This document shows positions 46,752 to 56,971 of a stretch of 64,000 nt of DNA, one piece after another. The translations under genes were made by a program, and so were the position numbers. The stretch's first letter is position 1. Each line of letters opens with the position of its first letter. The notes under the pieces are model-generated. The model was not told the DNA's origin. It did no database searches and saw nothing but the letters and a program-made list of their open reading frames with translations. The DNA comes from Alteromonas sp. V450 (GTDB lineage Bacteria > Pseudomonadota > Gammaproteobacteria > Enterobacterales > Alteromonadaceae): NCBI RefSeq assembly GCF_001885075.1, contig NZ_MODU01000004.1, forward strand, positions 2,418,001 through 2,482,000, given 5' to 3'.

Positions 46752-48257
46752 TTAGTCCTCTAACTTGATATCAGCGCGGTTCATTAAGAACTGAGACAGC
46801 ATAGGCACTGGACGGCCTGTTGCGCCTTTGTTCTTACCACTGCGCCATGCCGTACCGGCAATATCAAGGTGAGCCCAGTTGTACTTCTTAGTGAAACGCG
46901 ACAAGAAACAACCCGCCGTGATTGACCCTGCTGGGCGACCACCAAGGTTTGTCATGTCGGCAAATGGGCTTTCAAGCTGCTCTTGGTAATCGTCCCATAG
47001 CGGTAAACGCCATGCGCGATCTGAACTTTGCTCTGACGCATTAAGAAGTTCGTGGGCAAGCGGGTTGTGCGTGCTCATTACCGCTGTTGCATGATGGCCT
47101 AGCGCGATAATAGCGGCACCTGTCAGCGTAGCAACGTCGATAACGAGTTCTGGCTCGTAACGCTCTACGTAGGTTAGCGCGTCGCACAACACCAAACGGC
47201 CTTCCGCATCAGTATTTAACACTTCAACGGTTTGACCTGACATGGTCGTTAAAATGTCACCCGGGCGGTACGCTTTGCCGTCTGGCATGTTTTCACAGCC
47301 TGCCAATACGCCAATTACGTTAATGGGAAGATTCAGCGCCGCGATAGTGTGCATAGTACCCAGTACACCTGCAGCACCACCCATGTCATACTTCATTTCA
47401 TCCATGGCTTCGCCAGGCTTAATTGAAATACCGCCAGAATCGAACGTAAGGCCTTTACCTACAAGCACAATTGGTGCTTGATCAGCAGGGCCACCGCGGT
47501 GATGCATAATGCTCATCATGCTTTCATTTGCCGAACCGCGACCAACGGCAAGATAAGACTGCATGCCCAGCTCTGCCATTTGGGTTTCATCTACCACTTC
47601 AGCAGTTACGCTGTCATACTGACTCGCCAATTCTTGCGCCTGCTGCCACAGGTACGCTGGGTTACAGATGTTTGGCGGCATGTTGGCCACGTCTTTGGTC
47701 ACTTTTGAGCCACGAGCGACTGCTAAACCATGCTCCACTGCACGTTCACCCACTGTCAGTTCACGACGTGTTGGCACGTTAAATACAATTTTACGCAGCG
47801 GACGACGTGGTTCACCTTTCTTGGTTTTAAGCTGCATGAAGGTGTAAAGCGTGTCTTCGGTTGCCTCTACAGCCTGACGCACTTTCCAGTAGGTATCGCG
47901 ACCTTTCACGTGAAGTTCGGTAAGGAAACATACCGCTTCCATCGACCCCGTTTCATTCAATGTTTGAATGGTTTTAGCAATAATATTTTTGTACTGACGC
48001 TCGTCTAATTCGCGCTCTTTACCACAACCGACAAGAAGCACGCGCTCGCTAAGCACATTCGGCACATTGTGTAGCAACAGCATTTGACCCGCTTTACCTT
48101 CAAGATCGCCGCGGCGTAACAAGTTGCTAATATAACCTTCACTGATTTCGTCTAGTTGTTCAGCCACTGCCGTAAGGCGGCGCGGCTCAAAGACACCCAC
48201 AACAATACATGCACTGCGTTGTTTTTCAGGACTGCCACTTTTTACACTAAACTCCAC
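46752..48257 (-). CDS. pepA: Leucyl aminopeptidase PepA
   Basis: The 501-residue M17 metallo-exopeptidase starts at GTG 48257, with GAGGTGAT upstream and sequence beginning (M/V)[15 protein letters not shown] as in enteric PepA; the ATG at 48308 is too early. Motifs are [20 protein letters not shown] and [14 protein letters not shown] (metal and catalytic residues). A hexamer with two metal ions per subunit cleaves N-terminal residues; in E. coli PepA also binds DNA in Xer recombination and carAB control. It is divergent from lptFG. Confidence 0.97.
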   Translation of the reverse strand: MEFSVKSGSPEKQRSACIVVGVFEPRRLTAVAEQLDEISEGYISNLLRRGDLEGKAGQMLLLHNVPNVLSERVLLVGCGKERELDERQYKNIIAKTIQTLNETGSMEAVCFLTELHVKGRDTYWKVRQAVEATEDTLYTFMQLKTKKGEPRRPLRKIVFNVPTRRELTVGERAVEHGLAVARGSKVTKDVANMPPNICNPAYLWQQAQELASQYDSVTAEVVDETQMAELGMQSYLAVGRGSANESMMSIMHHRGGPADQAPIVLVGKGLTFDSGGISIKPGEAMDEMKYDMGGAAGVLGTMHTIAALNLPINVIGVLAGCENMPDGKAYRPGDILTTMSGQTVEVLNTDAEGRLVLCDALTYVERYEPELVIDVATLTGAAIIALGHHATAVMSTHNPLAHELLNASEQSSDRAWRLPLWDDYQEQLESPFADMTNLGGRPAGSITAGCFLSRFTKKYNWAHLDIAGTAWRSGKNKGATGRPVPMLSQFLMNRADIKLED

Positions 48258-48520
48258 GATATCACCTCGCTTTTCGTCGTTTATGGTTTGCACGATGACT
48301 AAAATCACGTAACGTTTCGCGCTGCTTTATGTTTTAATACGCAGCATAACTTTTTAGTTCGCTGCAATTCACGCGTAGAGACCTACTGAATATAGGTTAA
48401 ATTTGCGTCAAAACACCATGCAAACGGTTTATGATTGCAGGCAAAACTTGTAAAAACGGTAAGTTTAAACAAAATTGTGCTTTCTTTCACTAAAATTCCT
48501 AATTTTCCGGAAGGGCTGAG

Positions 48521-49621
48521 ATGCTGATATTCCGCTATTTACTTAAGGAAACGCTGAAATCTCAGTTAGCGATTTTCTTTATCCTAATGGCAATTTTTGT
48601 CACCCTTAGGTTTGTGCGCGTTTTAGGCGATGCATCAGATGGTGATATCCCTGCTGGGCTAGTGCTTGGCTTCTTAGGTTTATATGCCCCTATTCTATCT
48701 TCATTGGTACTACCTATCAGTGCTTATCTGGGTATTATGCTGGCACATGGCAGGCTGTATGTAGACAGTGAGATGACCGTCATGCGCGCTTGCGGTATTA
48801 GTGAATGGTACGTCACTAGGGTAATGCTGTTTTTATCAGTACTTATCATGATAGTCACAGGCGCAATCACCCTTTATTTCGCGCCGCTGGCTGCAGAAAA
48901 CGAGTATCAGCTGCGGGAAAAAGCCCGAAGTGAGGCGGGAATATCTGCGCTAATGCCGGGAAGATTCCAGCAAACGGGTAACGAAAAAGCAGTTATCTTC
49001 GTGCATGACGTAGACAATAACGACAAGCTACTACGTGTGTTTTTATCGCAAAATCAAACGGACGACAGCGAGGGTGACGTGCGCGTTGTATATGCGCAAA
49101 CAGGTGAAGTCGCCAATAACCCAGACGGCACCCGAAATCTTGTATTGAAAGAAGGGGTACAGTACGAAGGTAAGCAGTCTGAGAAAGCTTTCCGCAAAGT
49201 AGAATTTGACGAGTATCAAATTCAGATTGCCGATGAACCAGCTAATGAGACGCGCAAAAAAGTCAGCACCCTACGTACCGAGGAGCTTTGGAAAGATGAC
49301 AGTATTGAGGCAAGGGCTGAGCTTCAGTGGCGTATTGCTATTCCGCTATCTATACCGTTTTTAGTGCTGATAGCTGTGCCATTAAGCGCCGTTGACCCTC
49401 GTCAAGGGCGCTTTGGTAAAATGTTCCCTGCGATACTTCTTTACTTAGGGTATTTCCTATTACTACTAGCCAGTCGGCGCGTATTGGAAGACGGAAAGAT
49501 GCCGCCACAGCTTGGCTTATGGTGGGTGCATACGATCATGCTGGTAATAGGTGTAACGCTGATTGTGCGAGACAGAAAAACCGGCACTGAGCTACGCGCT
49601 TGGATCTTGGGGAAAAAGTAA
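48521..49621 (+). CDS. lptF: LPS export permease LptF
   Basis: The 366-residue inner membrane subunit of LptB2FG extracts lipopolysaccharide and passes it to LptC. It has six membrane helices in two groups (about 10-120 and 270-360) around a periplasmic beta-jellyroll. Recognisable segments: LIFRYLLKETLKSQLAIF at the N-terminus, MTVMRACGIS (coupling helix) and VPLSAVDPRQGRFGKM. GGAAGGG precedes the ATG. It ends directly before lptG. Confidence 0.96.
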   Translation: MLIFRYLLKETLKSQLAIFFILMAIFVTLRFVRVLGDASDGDIPAGLVLGFLGLYAPILSSLVLPISAYLGIMLAHGRLYVDSEMTVMRACGISEWYVTRVMLFLSVLIMIVTGAITLYFAPLAAENEYQLREKARSEAGISALMPGRFQQTGNEKAVIFVHDVDNNDKLLRVFLSQNQTDDSEGDVRVVYAQTGEVANNPDGTRNLVLKEGVQYEGKQSEKAFRKVEFDEYQIQIADEPANETRKKVSTLRTEELWKDDSIEARAELQWRIAIPLSIPFLVLIAVPLSAVDPRQGRFGKMFPAILLYLGYFLLLLASRRVLEDGKMPPQLGLWWVHTIMLVIGVTLIVRDRKTGTELRAWILGKK

Positions 49622-50683
49622 ATGTTTAAGATCCTTGATTTATATATCGCTCGCACGCTACTAGGCACGATTACCGTAACACTTAGCGTACTTATCGGCC
49701 TCAGCGCGCTGATAAAGTTTGTTGAACAACTACGGAAAATAGGCGAAGGCGACTACGATATGCTCGTCGCTTTTATCTACGTATTACTGAGCTTGCCACG
49801 AGACTTAGAGCAGTTTTTCCCTATGGCTACCCTGCTTGGGGGACTTATAGGCATGGGCGTGCTGGCGAGTAACAGTGAATTGGTAGTGATGCAAGCCGCG
49901 GGCATGAGCCGCTGGAACATTATCAACTCTGCAATGAAATCGACTCTTGTGATGATTTTATTGGTAATGGCTGTTGGCGAGTGGGTTACTCCCTACAGTG
50001 AAACCAAGGCAAAGCAAATAAGAACCGAAGCCATTTCTGGCGGTAGTTTATTTTCATCCGATAAGCTGGTGTGGGCAAAGGATGGCGACCGGTTTGTGAG
50101 TATAGGCCAAGTGCTCAGTCAAGACTCTCTTAAAGATGTGAGCATTTTTGCTTTTAACACTGACTTGTCGCTTGAGAGCATAACTTACGCCAAAACTGGC
50201 GCCTTCGACGGCGACGGCTGGTGGTTAAGTGATGTTGAAGTAACTGAGTTCACCGATACTCAAGTGACAATAGATAGAACCAGCCGCACGCGATGGAAGT
50301 CAACGCTGACACCAGACAAACTAGGTATTGTTGCAGTTAAACCTGAGGCCTTATCCATTACAGGGCTACTTGACTACGTCAATTACTTGGATAACAACGA
50401 CCAAGATCCCTCACGATATAAATTAGCGTTATGGCGCAAAGTGTTTCAGCCTATTTCCGTTGGTGTAATGCTGTTAATGGCACTCTCGTTCATCTTTGGG
50501 CCACTGCGCAGTGTAACTATGGGTGCAAGAGTTATAATGGGGGTGCTTACGGGGTTTGGTTTCTTCATACTAAACGAAGTATTTGGCCCCGTTAGCTTGG
50601 TGTATCAGTTACCGCCATTTTTAGGGGCGCTTTTACCCAGCTTACTGTTTGCTGCTATTGCTGGACTTATGCTCAGACGCTAA
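49622..50683 (+). CDS. lptG: LPS export permease LptG
   Basis: The 353-residue partner of LptF has the same six-helix plus periplasmic jellyroll topology: LDLYIARTLLGTI at the N-terminus, ELVVMQAAGMSRWNI in the coupling-helix region and FGPLRSVTMGARVIMGVL near the last helices. It starts on the base following the lptF stop, so translation is coupled. lptB, lptA and lptC are not in the window, as is usual for split lpt loci. Confidence 0.96.
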   Translation: MFKILDLYIARTLLGTITVTLSVLIGLSALIKFVEQLRKIGEGDYDMLVAFIYVLLSLPRDLEQFFPMATLLGGLIGMGVLASNSELVVMQAAGMSRWNIINSAMKSTLVMILLVMAVGEWVTPYSETKAKQIRTEAISGGSLFSSDKLVWAKDGDRFVSIGQVLSQDSLKDVSIFAFNTDLSLESITYAKTGAFDGDGWWLSDVEVTEFTDTQVTIDRTSRTRWKSTLTPDKLGIVAVKPEALSITGLLDYVNYLDNNDQDPSRYKLALWRKVFQPISVGVMLLMALSFIFGPLRSVTMGARVIMGVLTGFGFFILNEVFGPVSLVYQLPPFLGALLPSLLFAAIAGLMLRR

Positions 50684-50702
50684 CATTTTTAGTAAAATAA
50701 CT

Positions 50703-50726
50703 AAGGCCCAGCTATGCACGGGCCTT
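50703..50726. terminator. Bidirectional terminator between lptG and RDD gene
   Basis: AAGGCCC (50703-50709) pairs with GGGCCTT (50720-50726), between convergent genes. Confidence 0.7.
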
Positions 50727-50744
50727 ATTCAATGAACGTGAAGC

Positions 50745-51320
50745 TTACCAACGTTTGTGGTCGTTTGCTTCTTTAGACAGTTTCAATACTTCTGTTTTGG
50801 CTAACCTATCTTGTAATGATTGTTTGTGTTTTATATCAAATAAAACAAGAAGAGTACCCAAACCGCCAAGCGAGGTGACAAGTCGTATAATCAAACGCGG
50901 CCATGTCATTGGCTGCTCTACAGTACTAAAGATGCGCAGCCGCCATGCTCGCATGCCAAGCGTCTGACCACCTCGTTTCCAAAACCACAGAAAGAAGCCT
51001 GCTATCCATAGCCCTACCCACAATTGAATGATTAACTTATACACAAATGAAGACTGAATGAGGTCTGCAGGCTCTGCGTAACCCTGTAAATCTAACGCGC
51101 CATTTTTTAACATTACGACAAGCGTAACAATGAGTACCATTGCGGCGCACATTCCCACCGCTATAGCTACTAACGTGTCGTAAACCATGGCGAGTAGCCG
51201 CCTTACAAAACCAGCACGCTCGTGCGACCCCGAGTTAGTAACGGCTTCTTCAACGTTCGTTTTCGTAGTGTGAGAAGTTGACTTAGCTTTTGTTTTTGCT
51301 TTTCTATCGTGTTTTGCCAC
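50745..51320 (-). CDS. RDD family membrane protein
   Basis: The product is 191 residues from GTG 51320. A hydrophilic Lys-rich N-terminus (MAKHDRKAKTKAKS) of about 35 residues is followed by an RDD domain: AGFVRRLLAMVYDTLVA with the R..D pattern, then three hydrophobic helices (about 48-70, 90-113, 140-160) and QTLGMRAWRLRIF. RDD proteins are poorly defined; some are ion transporters. Monocistronic, facing lptG. Confidence 0.85.
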   Translation of the reverse strand: MAKHDRKAKTKAKSTSHTTKTNVEEAVTNSGSHERAGFVRRLLAMVYDTLVAIAVGMCAAMVLIVTLVVMLKNGALDLQGYAEPADLIQSSFVYKLIIQLWVGLWIAGFFLWFWKRGGQTLGMRAWRLRIFSTVEQPMTWPRLIIRLVTSLGGLGTLLVLFDIKHKQSLQDRLAKTEVLKLSKEANDHKRW

Positions 51321-51497
51321 GCTTTTCTCTTCGCAATATTTATAACAGGCTATAGTTTGACATATGCAGCCTGAGGCTTAAACAAACACAGTCATTATTA
51401 ATGCCATTTTAACCGCATCTCTGTGCGCTGCAAAAGTGATCGAGACGCTGTTTAAATGCATAACAGTAGTAAGTACAGACTTTAAGAGGAATGGTAT

Positions 51498-51605
51498 ATG
51501 GCTGTTTCAAAGAAAAAGTCAGCAAAGAAGGATACGTTGCATAAATTGACCAGCGCGCGTCAACGGCACCAAAGTTGGATAGCGAGCTCGCTATTATTGG
51601 CGTAG
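51498..51605 (+). CDS. Putative 35-residue lysine-rich small protein
   Basis: ATG 51498 has AGAGGA 7 bases upstream. The product starts MAVSKKKSAKKDTLHKL and ends in a short hydrophobic run (IASSLLLA). A good hairpin terminator follows 21 bases after the stop, and nothing else in the 400-base gap explains it. Basic with a hydrophobic tail, it could be a nucleic-acid-binding or membrane-associated microprotein. No family is recognised; the evidence is signal layout only. Confidence 0.45.
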   Translation: MAVSKKKSAKKDTLHKLTSARQRHQSWIASSLLLA

Positions 51606-51626
51606 ATATTGACGCACTAGGTTGAG

Positions 51627-51655
51627 GCTCAACGGAAAGTTGAGCATTTTCTTTT
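51627..51655 (+). terminator. Terminator after the small ORF
   Basis: GCTCAAC (51627-51633) pairs with GTTGAGC (51639-51645) around GGAAA, followed by ATTTTCTTTT. Confidence 0.7.
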
Positions 51656-51721
51656 AATTTTGCATCCATTTTACCCGGTAAAACGTTATCAGTAACATTA
51701 TACTGAAAACGGAATATCACT

Positions 51722-53782
51722 GTGTCCCACCTACTAACAAAGTCATTGACCTGCTTAAGTGCAGTATATTTATTGCCAATAGCAGCGCTTGCGTTCGACG
51801 ATCCTGAGTCCGATATTGAACATATACGGGTTCGTGGTGACACCTCTGTCAAAGATGGGGCATTCATCTCCGCTTCTCAAGGATGGGTATCGGGTGACAC
51901 GCTAGTCGAGCGCCCCATGCTTCGCGCTGGCGAGATACTTGAGTTTATCCCAGGAATGATGGTGACACAGCATAGCGGTTCGGGCAAAGCTAATCAGTAT
52001 TTTCTGCGCGGCTTTAATCTCGACCATGGCACCGATTTCACGGTGAGCGTAGATGGAATGCCAGTAAACATGCGAAGTCATGGACACGGTCAGGGCTATA
52101 GCGACCTCAATTTCATCATTCCGGAACTTGTCGACAGCTTGAGCTACTTCAAAGGCACCTACTACGCCAACATTGGCGACTTTTCAAGCGCTGGTGGCGC
52201 CTTTTTCAATTTGAGAGACTCTCTTGAACAAAATCAGTTATTTTTAGGTTTAGGCGAATATGGGTTTAAGCGCGCCGTTGCATTAAACCATTTTGAAGCT
52301 GAAGAGAGCCGCGTTGTTACCGCCTTTGAGTATCAGACCTATGATGGACCGTGGACAGACGTTGACGAAGATGTAAAAAAGAAAAATGCAAATATCCGTT
52401 TTATTACGCCCTTGTTTGAAGGCAAGCTCACTATAACAGGCATGGCTTATGATAATAGCTGGAACGGCGCTGACCAGGTGCCTGAACGCGCTATTCAAAG
52501 CGGCTTGATAGACCGACTTGGCTCTATCGATACTCAGGTTGGCGGGGAATCTTCTCGCTACAGCCTCTCAGCGAACTATACAAGCGATACATGGAACGCC
52601 TCCTTGTATGCCATCGACACAGAATTAAGCCTTTTCTCTAATTTCACATACTTTCTTGATAATCCGGTTCGCGGCGACCAATTCGAACAGGCGGATGACA
52701 GAAAAATATACGGTGGTGAAGTCTTCACTACCCTGCCCCTTGCCATAACGAATGGAAGCAGCGTCACGCTGGGCGGGCAATGGCGTTTTGACGACATCGG
52801 TAATGTGGGATTATATCGAACGCAAGATCTAACGCGCTTTAGCACAATTAGAGAAGACGCCATAGAAAGCAACAGCTATGCACTTTTTGCCCAGTCAAAC
52901 ATTATATTGAGTGACGCACTTAGTCTTTCGTTAGGCGGTCGGTACGATTTTTTAGACGTTGATGTAACCAGTAATCTTAATGCTAATTCGGGTAACGAAA
53001 GCGACGGCTTGTTTACGCTTAAGGGGGGCTTAAAATATAGCGTATCCGATAACCTCACCGCGTTTGCCAATATTGGTCAGGGTTTTCATTCTAACGATGC
53101 TCGTGGCGCTACTATAAGCATAGATCCAGTAAGTGGCGAAGTTACCGAACCCGCGTCTTTACTCGTTAAAAGTCTTGGCTATGAAGCCGGTGTTAATTAT
53201 ACCGATAACAAAACTTATAACTTGTCTGCTGCACTGTGGCGATTGGAGCTTGACAGTGAACTGGTGTACGTTGGTGATGCTGGCTTTACCGAAGCCAGCC
53301 GCCCCTCACAGCGACATGGTATAGAAGTAAGTGCCTACTATTGGCTAAATCACCATGTAACCACAGATATAGAAGCGGCTTGGACAGAAGCACGGTTTAG
53401 CGATAGGGTTGAAGGCGAAGGCCGACACATAGACGGCACAGTGCCTGGCGTTATTAGCGCAGGTGTAACCTACTATCAGCAAAGTAATCAACTCGGGTTT
53501 AGCTATACCTTGCGAGGCCGATACTTAAGTTCACGCACTGTGGAAAGCTTCGATAAAGTGACGCCACCTTCAACGTTTTTAGTCAATGCACAGGTCGCTT
53601 ATCGTCAGCCTACATGGGACGTCACAATAGAAATACTCAACGCGTTAAATAGTGATGATCATGACATTGACTATTTTTATGCATCCAGACTGCCCGGCGA
53701 GCCAGAAGAAGGCATAGAGGATTTACATTACCATCCGGTAGAGCCGAGAAACCTTCGTCTCACTCTTTCAGTGAAATACTGA
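51722..53782 (+). CDS. TonB-dependent outer membrane receptor
   Basis: The 686-residue precursor starts at GTG 51722 and has a signal peptide to about residue 24 (ending ALA). The plug domain follows (about 55-165: LEFIPGMMVTQHSGSGKANQ, YFLRGFNLDHGTDF, VDGMPVNMRSHGHGQGY), then a 22-strand barrel (FANIGQGFHSNDARG, ending RLTLSVKY). The His/Gly-rich plug loop RSHGHGQGY is typical of receptors of the copper/zinc or small-ligand type, but the substrate is not evident. No Fur box is obvious upstream. No TonB-system genes are adjacent. Confidence 0.92.
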   Translation: MSHLLTKSLTCLSAVYLLPIAALAFDDPESDIEHIRVRGDTSVKDGAFISASQGWVSGDTLVERPMLRAGEILEFIPGMMVTQHSGSGKANQYFLRGFNLDHGTDFTVSVDGMPVNMRSHGHGQGYSDLNFIIPELVDSLSYFKGTYYANIGDFSSAGGAFFNLRDSLEQNQLFLGLGEYGFKRAVALNHFEAEESRVVTAFEYQTYDGPWTDVDEDVKKKNANIRFITPLFEGKLTITGMAYDNSWNGADQVPERAIQSGLIDRLGSIDTQVGGESSRYSLSANYTSDTWNASLYAIDTELSLFSNFTYFLDNPVRGDQFEQADDRKIYGGEVFTTLPLAITNGSSVTLGGQWRFDDIGNVGLYRTQDLTRFSTIREDAIESNSYALFAQSNIILSDALSLSLGGRYDFLDVDVTSNLNANSGNESDGLFTLKGGLKYSVSDNLTAFANIGQGFHSNDARGATISIDPVSGEVTEPASLLVKSLGYEAGVNYTDNKTYNLSAALWRLELDSELVYVGDAGFTEASRPSQRHGIEVSAYYWLNHHVTTDIEAAWTEARFSDRVEGEGRHIDGTVPGVISAGVTYYQQSNQLGFSYTLRGRYLSSRTVESFDKVTPPSTFLVNAQVAYRQPTWDVTIEILNALNSDDHDIDYFYASRLPGEPEEGIEDLHYHPVEPRNLRLTLSVKY

Positions 53783-53942
53783 AGGTAGCTTTTTTTTATC
53801 AATACCTGTAACGCGCTCATGACGAAGTCAGCAAGACTACAGGCACCTGTATAAAAATCGTGCTACTTTAAAAAGGCGGCCTCCAAGCCTGTAAAAATAA
53901 AAAACAATGGCCTTGCCAATAATCATCAGAATAGGAGCAACA

Positions 53943-54476
53943 ATGGAACACGAAACCCTGTTTCCTCTGCTATGTAAAACTGCGGACGGCGACAAAAAAG
54001 CGTTTGCGGAACTTTATAAAATAACGAGTCCGCAACTCTATGCTGTTGCTTTAAGGCTGTTGAAACGTCCTGAGCTTGCCGATGAGGCAACCCAAGATGC
54101 ATACATTAAAATTTGGCATAACGCTGGAAATTATCAACGAGGCAAAGGCACTGTTCTTACATGGATGGTTAGTATTGCGCGCTATCGCGCTCTCGACTTA
54201 ATTCGCTACCACAATGTAAGAAACGAAGTGGAATTAGACGACGATGCGCCGGCAGGTGTTGAATCCCCACAAACTGTGAAGCTGGGCGCAGAACAAGCCA
54301 AGCTGGCGTCGTGTTTGGATGAACTCGACGGCCCTCAGCGTCAGGCTATTCATCTAGCTTACGTCAACGGCATGTCACATCAAGAGGTCGTTACGCATTT
54401 GGCATCGCCACTTGGTACAATAAAAAGCTGGATAAGACGTGGTTTGCAAAGCTTGCAAAGGTGTTTATCACTATGA
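53943..54476 (+). CDS. ECF-type RNA polymerase sigma factor
   Basis: The 177-residue product starts at ATG 53943 with AGGAG upstream; the earlier ATG at 53907 is less likely. Region 2 is seen in ELADEATQDAYIKIWHNA and YQRGKGTVLTWMVSIARYRALD; region 4 in LDGPQRQAIHLAYVNGMSHQEVVTHL and LGTIKSWIRRGLQSLQ. It would redirect RNA polymerase to stress or envelope genes, held inactive by the anti-sigma factor encoded by the next gene, whose ATG overlaps its stop (ATGA). Confidence 0.94.
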   Translation: MEHETLFPLLCKTADGDKKAFAELYKITSPQLYAVALRLLKRPELADEATQDAYIKIWHNAGNYQRGKGTVLTWMVSIARYRALDLIRYHNVRNEVELDDDAPAGVESPQTVKLGAEQAKLASCLDELDGPQRQAIHLAYVNGMSHQEVVTHLASPLGTIKSWIRRGLQSLQRCLSL

Positions 54477-55210
54477 ATTATTTAAAAGAAGAGCGATTAA
54501 ACGCACTCGCCGCAGAGTATGTTGTTGGAACGCTTCGCGGGAAAGCGCGTAATCGCTATCAAAAACTTATAATGCAGTATCAAGCTGTCAGCGATGCAAC
54601 GGCGCAATGGGAACAATACCTAACCGGGTTTGCTGAAGCGTTGCCCCCCGTCGAACCGCCTAAAAGCGTGTGGGAAAACATCCAAATAAAACTGGGCCAC
54701 AAAACCACCAGCAGCGCTGAAGTTACACGTGGGGCTGCAGATACAACATCGATTAGCGGGAATATCGTCAGTCTCGAAAAAGAAAGACAAAAACGCTGGA
54801 AGAACCTAGCGTTCATATCTACGGCCGCTGCAATGGTGTTAGCAGTTTTACTTTTCGTAATGCAACCTGTCCCTGCACCTGAAGTTTCGCATATTGCGGT
54901 CGTTAGCAATGCTGACAACACGCCTTTATGGGTGATAGAGGTATCTGAAAATACCCTTAATGTAAAAGCTACTGACGCGTTTGTTGCGTTGGCGGATAAA
55001 GACTACGAACTTTGGATGGTTCCAGCTAACGGTGAAGCCCCTATTTCTCTTGGACTGATGCCTGAGGTGAACGGCGACACCAGAGCAACGCCAGATATCT
55101 TGCTCGACCAGAGTATCGCGGCGTTAGCGGTAAGTTTAGAAGCACCTGGAGGCTCTGTAACGGGCGCACCGACCGAAGTGTTATATATAGCTCCTATTGT
55201 GTCTGTTTAA
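54473..55210 (+). CDS. Anti-sigma factor (RskA-like, membrane-anchored)
   Basis: The product is 245 residues from ATG 54473. The cytosolic N-terminus has the LAAEYVVGTLRGKARNRYQ anti-sigma helix pattern but no HxxxCxxC zinc motif. A single membrane helix follows (about 110-130, FISTAAAMVLAVLLFV), then a periplasmic RskA-type beta domain (DYELWMVPANGEAPISLG). Start/stop overlap with the sigma gene indicates stoichiometric synthesis. Release would need regulated proteolysis or a conformational change; the signal is unknown. Confidence 0.9.
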   Translation: MNYLKEERLNALAAEYVVGTLRGKARNRYQKLIMQYQAVSDATAQWEQYLTGFAEALPPVEPPKSVWENIQIKLGHKTTSSAEVTRGAADTTSISGNIVSLEKERQKRWKNLAFISTAAAMVLAVLLFVMQPVPAPEVSHIAVVSNADNTPLWVIEVSENTLNVKATDAFVALADKDYELWMVPANGEAPISLGLMPEVNGDTRATPDILLDQSIAALAVSLEAPGGSVTGAPTEVLYIAPIVSV

Positions 55211-55231
55211 CGCATAAAACGACCTCAAATG

Positions 55232-55260
55232 AAAAGGCTGCTGTAACGCGGCCTTTTTTT
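55232..55260 (+). terminator. Terminator after the anti-sigma gene
   Basis: AAAAGGCTGC pairs with GCGGCCTTTT, followed by T7. It separates the regulator pair from the DUF4331 gene, which must have its own promoter. Confidence 0.8.
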
Positions 55261-55367
55261 ATTAAAAAATTTTTAAAAACTTTTTTTCATTTTTCTAAAA
55301 AAAATTGCATCCAATTAACGCGATGGCGCGTTTAATTTTTGAACTCACAAAAACAGAGAGACCCAAC

Positions 55368-56960
55368 ATGATTCAATTTAAACGCAAAGCATTGCCAGTA
55401 GCGATTGCTATGACCTGTGCTGCCATTACTACTAGCTCACTAGCCTCAAGTCACCGCGAAGCACCGAATATCACCCGCCACCCAGCGCTTGATAGCACCG
55501 ATTTCTACGCTTTTAATAGTTACGAAGAAGGACGTGAAGACTACGTAACATTCATTGCGAACTACATTCCATTGCAAGACGCCTATGGCGGCCCAAACTA
55601 CTTTGCGATGGACCCGAATGCGCACTATGCCATTCATATTGATAGCGATGGAGATGCGGTTGAAGACATTAGCTTTGTTTTTAAATTCAACAATATGCTA
55701 GCTGCTAATAACGAAGGTATTGCTCTGCCAATCGGTCCAGAAGGCGAGCAAAAAATGGTAAAAGTACCGCTTAAAAATGTGGGCGGTATTAGCGCAGACG
55801 ATTCAAGCGCAGCAAACTTCTCAGAAATGTATAGCCTCACCATGGTAACCGGCGACATGCAAACAGGCTCTCGTACCATGCTAACACCATCTATGGGCGA
55901 CATGTTTAAGAAGCCACTCGACTACATTGGAAACAAAACGTTTACCAGCCAAGCCGAATACGCACGCTATGCACAAAGTTTTATCTATTCGTTTAACATT
56001 CCTGGCTGTGACAACATGGCCAAAGTATTTGTCGGCCAACGAAAAGACCCCTTTGTTGTTAACTTAGGTAAAACCTTTGATTTAGTAAATTATGTACCCG
56101 TTGAAGGTGATAGCGCACCGGGTGCCGGTGATGGAGCTGGTTTCCCTGGTGGTATAACACAAAGCACCATGAACGATGATCTTGCTGACAAAAACGTTAC
56201 AGCATTGTCAATTGAGGTACCTAAAGCGTGCGTCACGGGTGACGGCAATGGCGTAATTGGAAGCTGGACAACAGCGAGTCTGCCACAAGCGCGTATTTTG
56301 AATCCTGATGGTACATTTTCAAAACCAGAAGTAAACGGCGGTGCAATGACGCAAGTATCTCGCCTTGGCAGCCCACTCGTTAACGAGTTAGTTATCGGCA
56401 TTGGCGATAAGGACAAATTTTCTACGTCACACCCAAGTGCCGACGGTCAGTTTGCAGATTACGTTACGCACCCCTCTTTACCTGAACTGCTAAATATATT
56501 GTTTAAAGATGCGGTAAATGCAACCTTGGGTACCAGCATTGAAACCCTCGCACCAACTAACTTCCCACGCGTAGATTTGGTCACTGCGTTTCTTACAGGG
56601 TTTCAGGGGGTTAATCAGCAAGCAACCGTAACACCATCGGAAATGCTGCGACTGAACACAGCGATCCCAGCAACGCCTGCAGGTTCGCAATCAGCATTTG
56701 GTGTAGCAGGTGATGATTTAGCTGGCTTCCCCAACGGCCGCCGCCCGGGAGATGACGTGGTTGATATCGCACTTCGCGTGGTGATGGGCCGCTTGTGCTA
56801 CCCAATTCCAGTAGCGGGTGAAGACACCGACCTTGGCCTTTGTACGCCAGAAGACGCCAGCGTAGGTACTGTACCGTTCACTGATGGCGCGCCAGTTGAT
56901 GCTAGCATGATTGATAGCACCTTCCCTTATCTTAAAACACCGCTCGCAGGTTCTGAATAA
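55368..56960 (+). CDS. Secreted DUF4331 family protein
   Basis: The product is 530 residues from ATG 55368, with AGAGAG upstream. A signal peptide ends at SLAS (about 27), then SSHREAPNITRHPALDSTDFYAF, the hallmark N-terminus of DUF4331. Further conserved pieces are YHxD-like AHYAIHIDSDGDAVEDISF, and GRRPGDDVVDIALRVVMG near the C-terminus. Two domain repeats are usual in the family. DUF4331 proteins are secreted beta-rich proteins of unknown function, frequently next to ECF sigma genes. The next gene starts 11 bases after the stop. Confidence 0.88.
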   Translation: MIQFKRKALPVAIAMTCAAITTSSLASSHREAPNITRHPALDSTDFYAFNSYEEGREDYVTFIANYIPLQDAYGGPNYFAMDPNAHYAIHIDSDGDAVEDISFVFKFNNMLAANNEGIALPIGPEGEQKMVKVPLKNVGGISADDSSAANFSEMYSLTMVTGDMQTGSRTMLTPSMGDMFKKPLDYIGNKTFTSQAEYARYAQSFIYSFNIPGCDNMAKVFVGQRKDPFVVNLGKTFDLVNYVPVEGDSAPGAGDGAGFPGGITQSTMNDDLADKNVTALSIEVPKACVTGDGNGVIGSWTTASLPQARILNPDGTFSKPEVNGGAMTQVSRLGSPLVNELVIGIGDKDKFSTSHPSADGQFADYVTHPSLPELLNILFKDAVNATLGTSIETLAPTNFPRVDLVTAFLTGFQGVNQQATVTPSEMLRLNTAIPATPAGSQSAFGVAGDDLAGFPNGRRPGDDVVDIALRVVMGRLCYPIPVAGEDTDLGLCTPEDASVGTVPFTDGAPVDASMIDSTFPYLKTPLAGSE

Positions 56961-56971
56961 GGAGTTCAGCT

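Noticed and set aside
51409..51867. 152-residue minus-strand ORF upstream of the TonB receptor
   Set aside because: It overlaps the signal peptide and plug start of the receptor and lacks a start signal; the composition looks like an antisense shadow.
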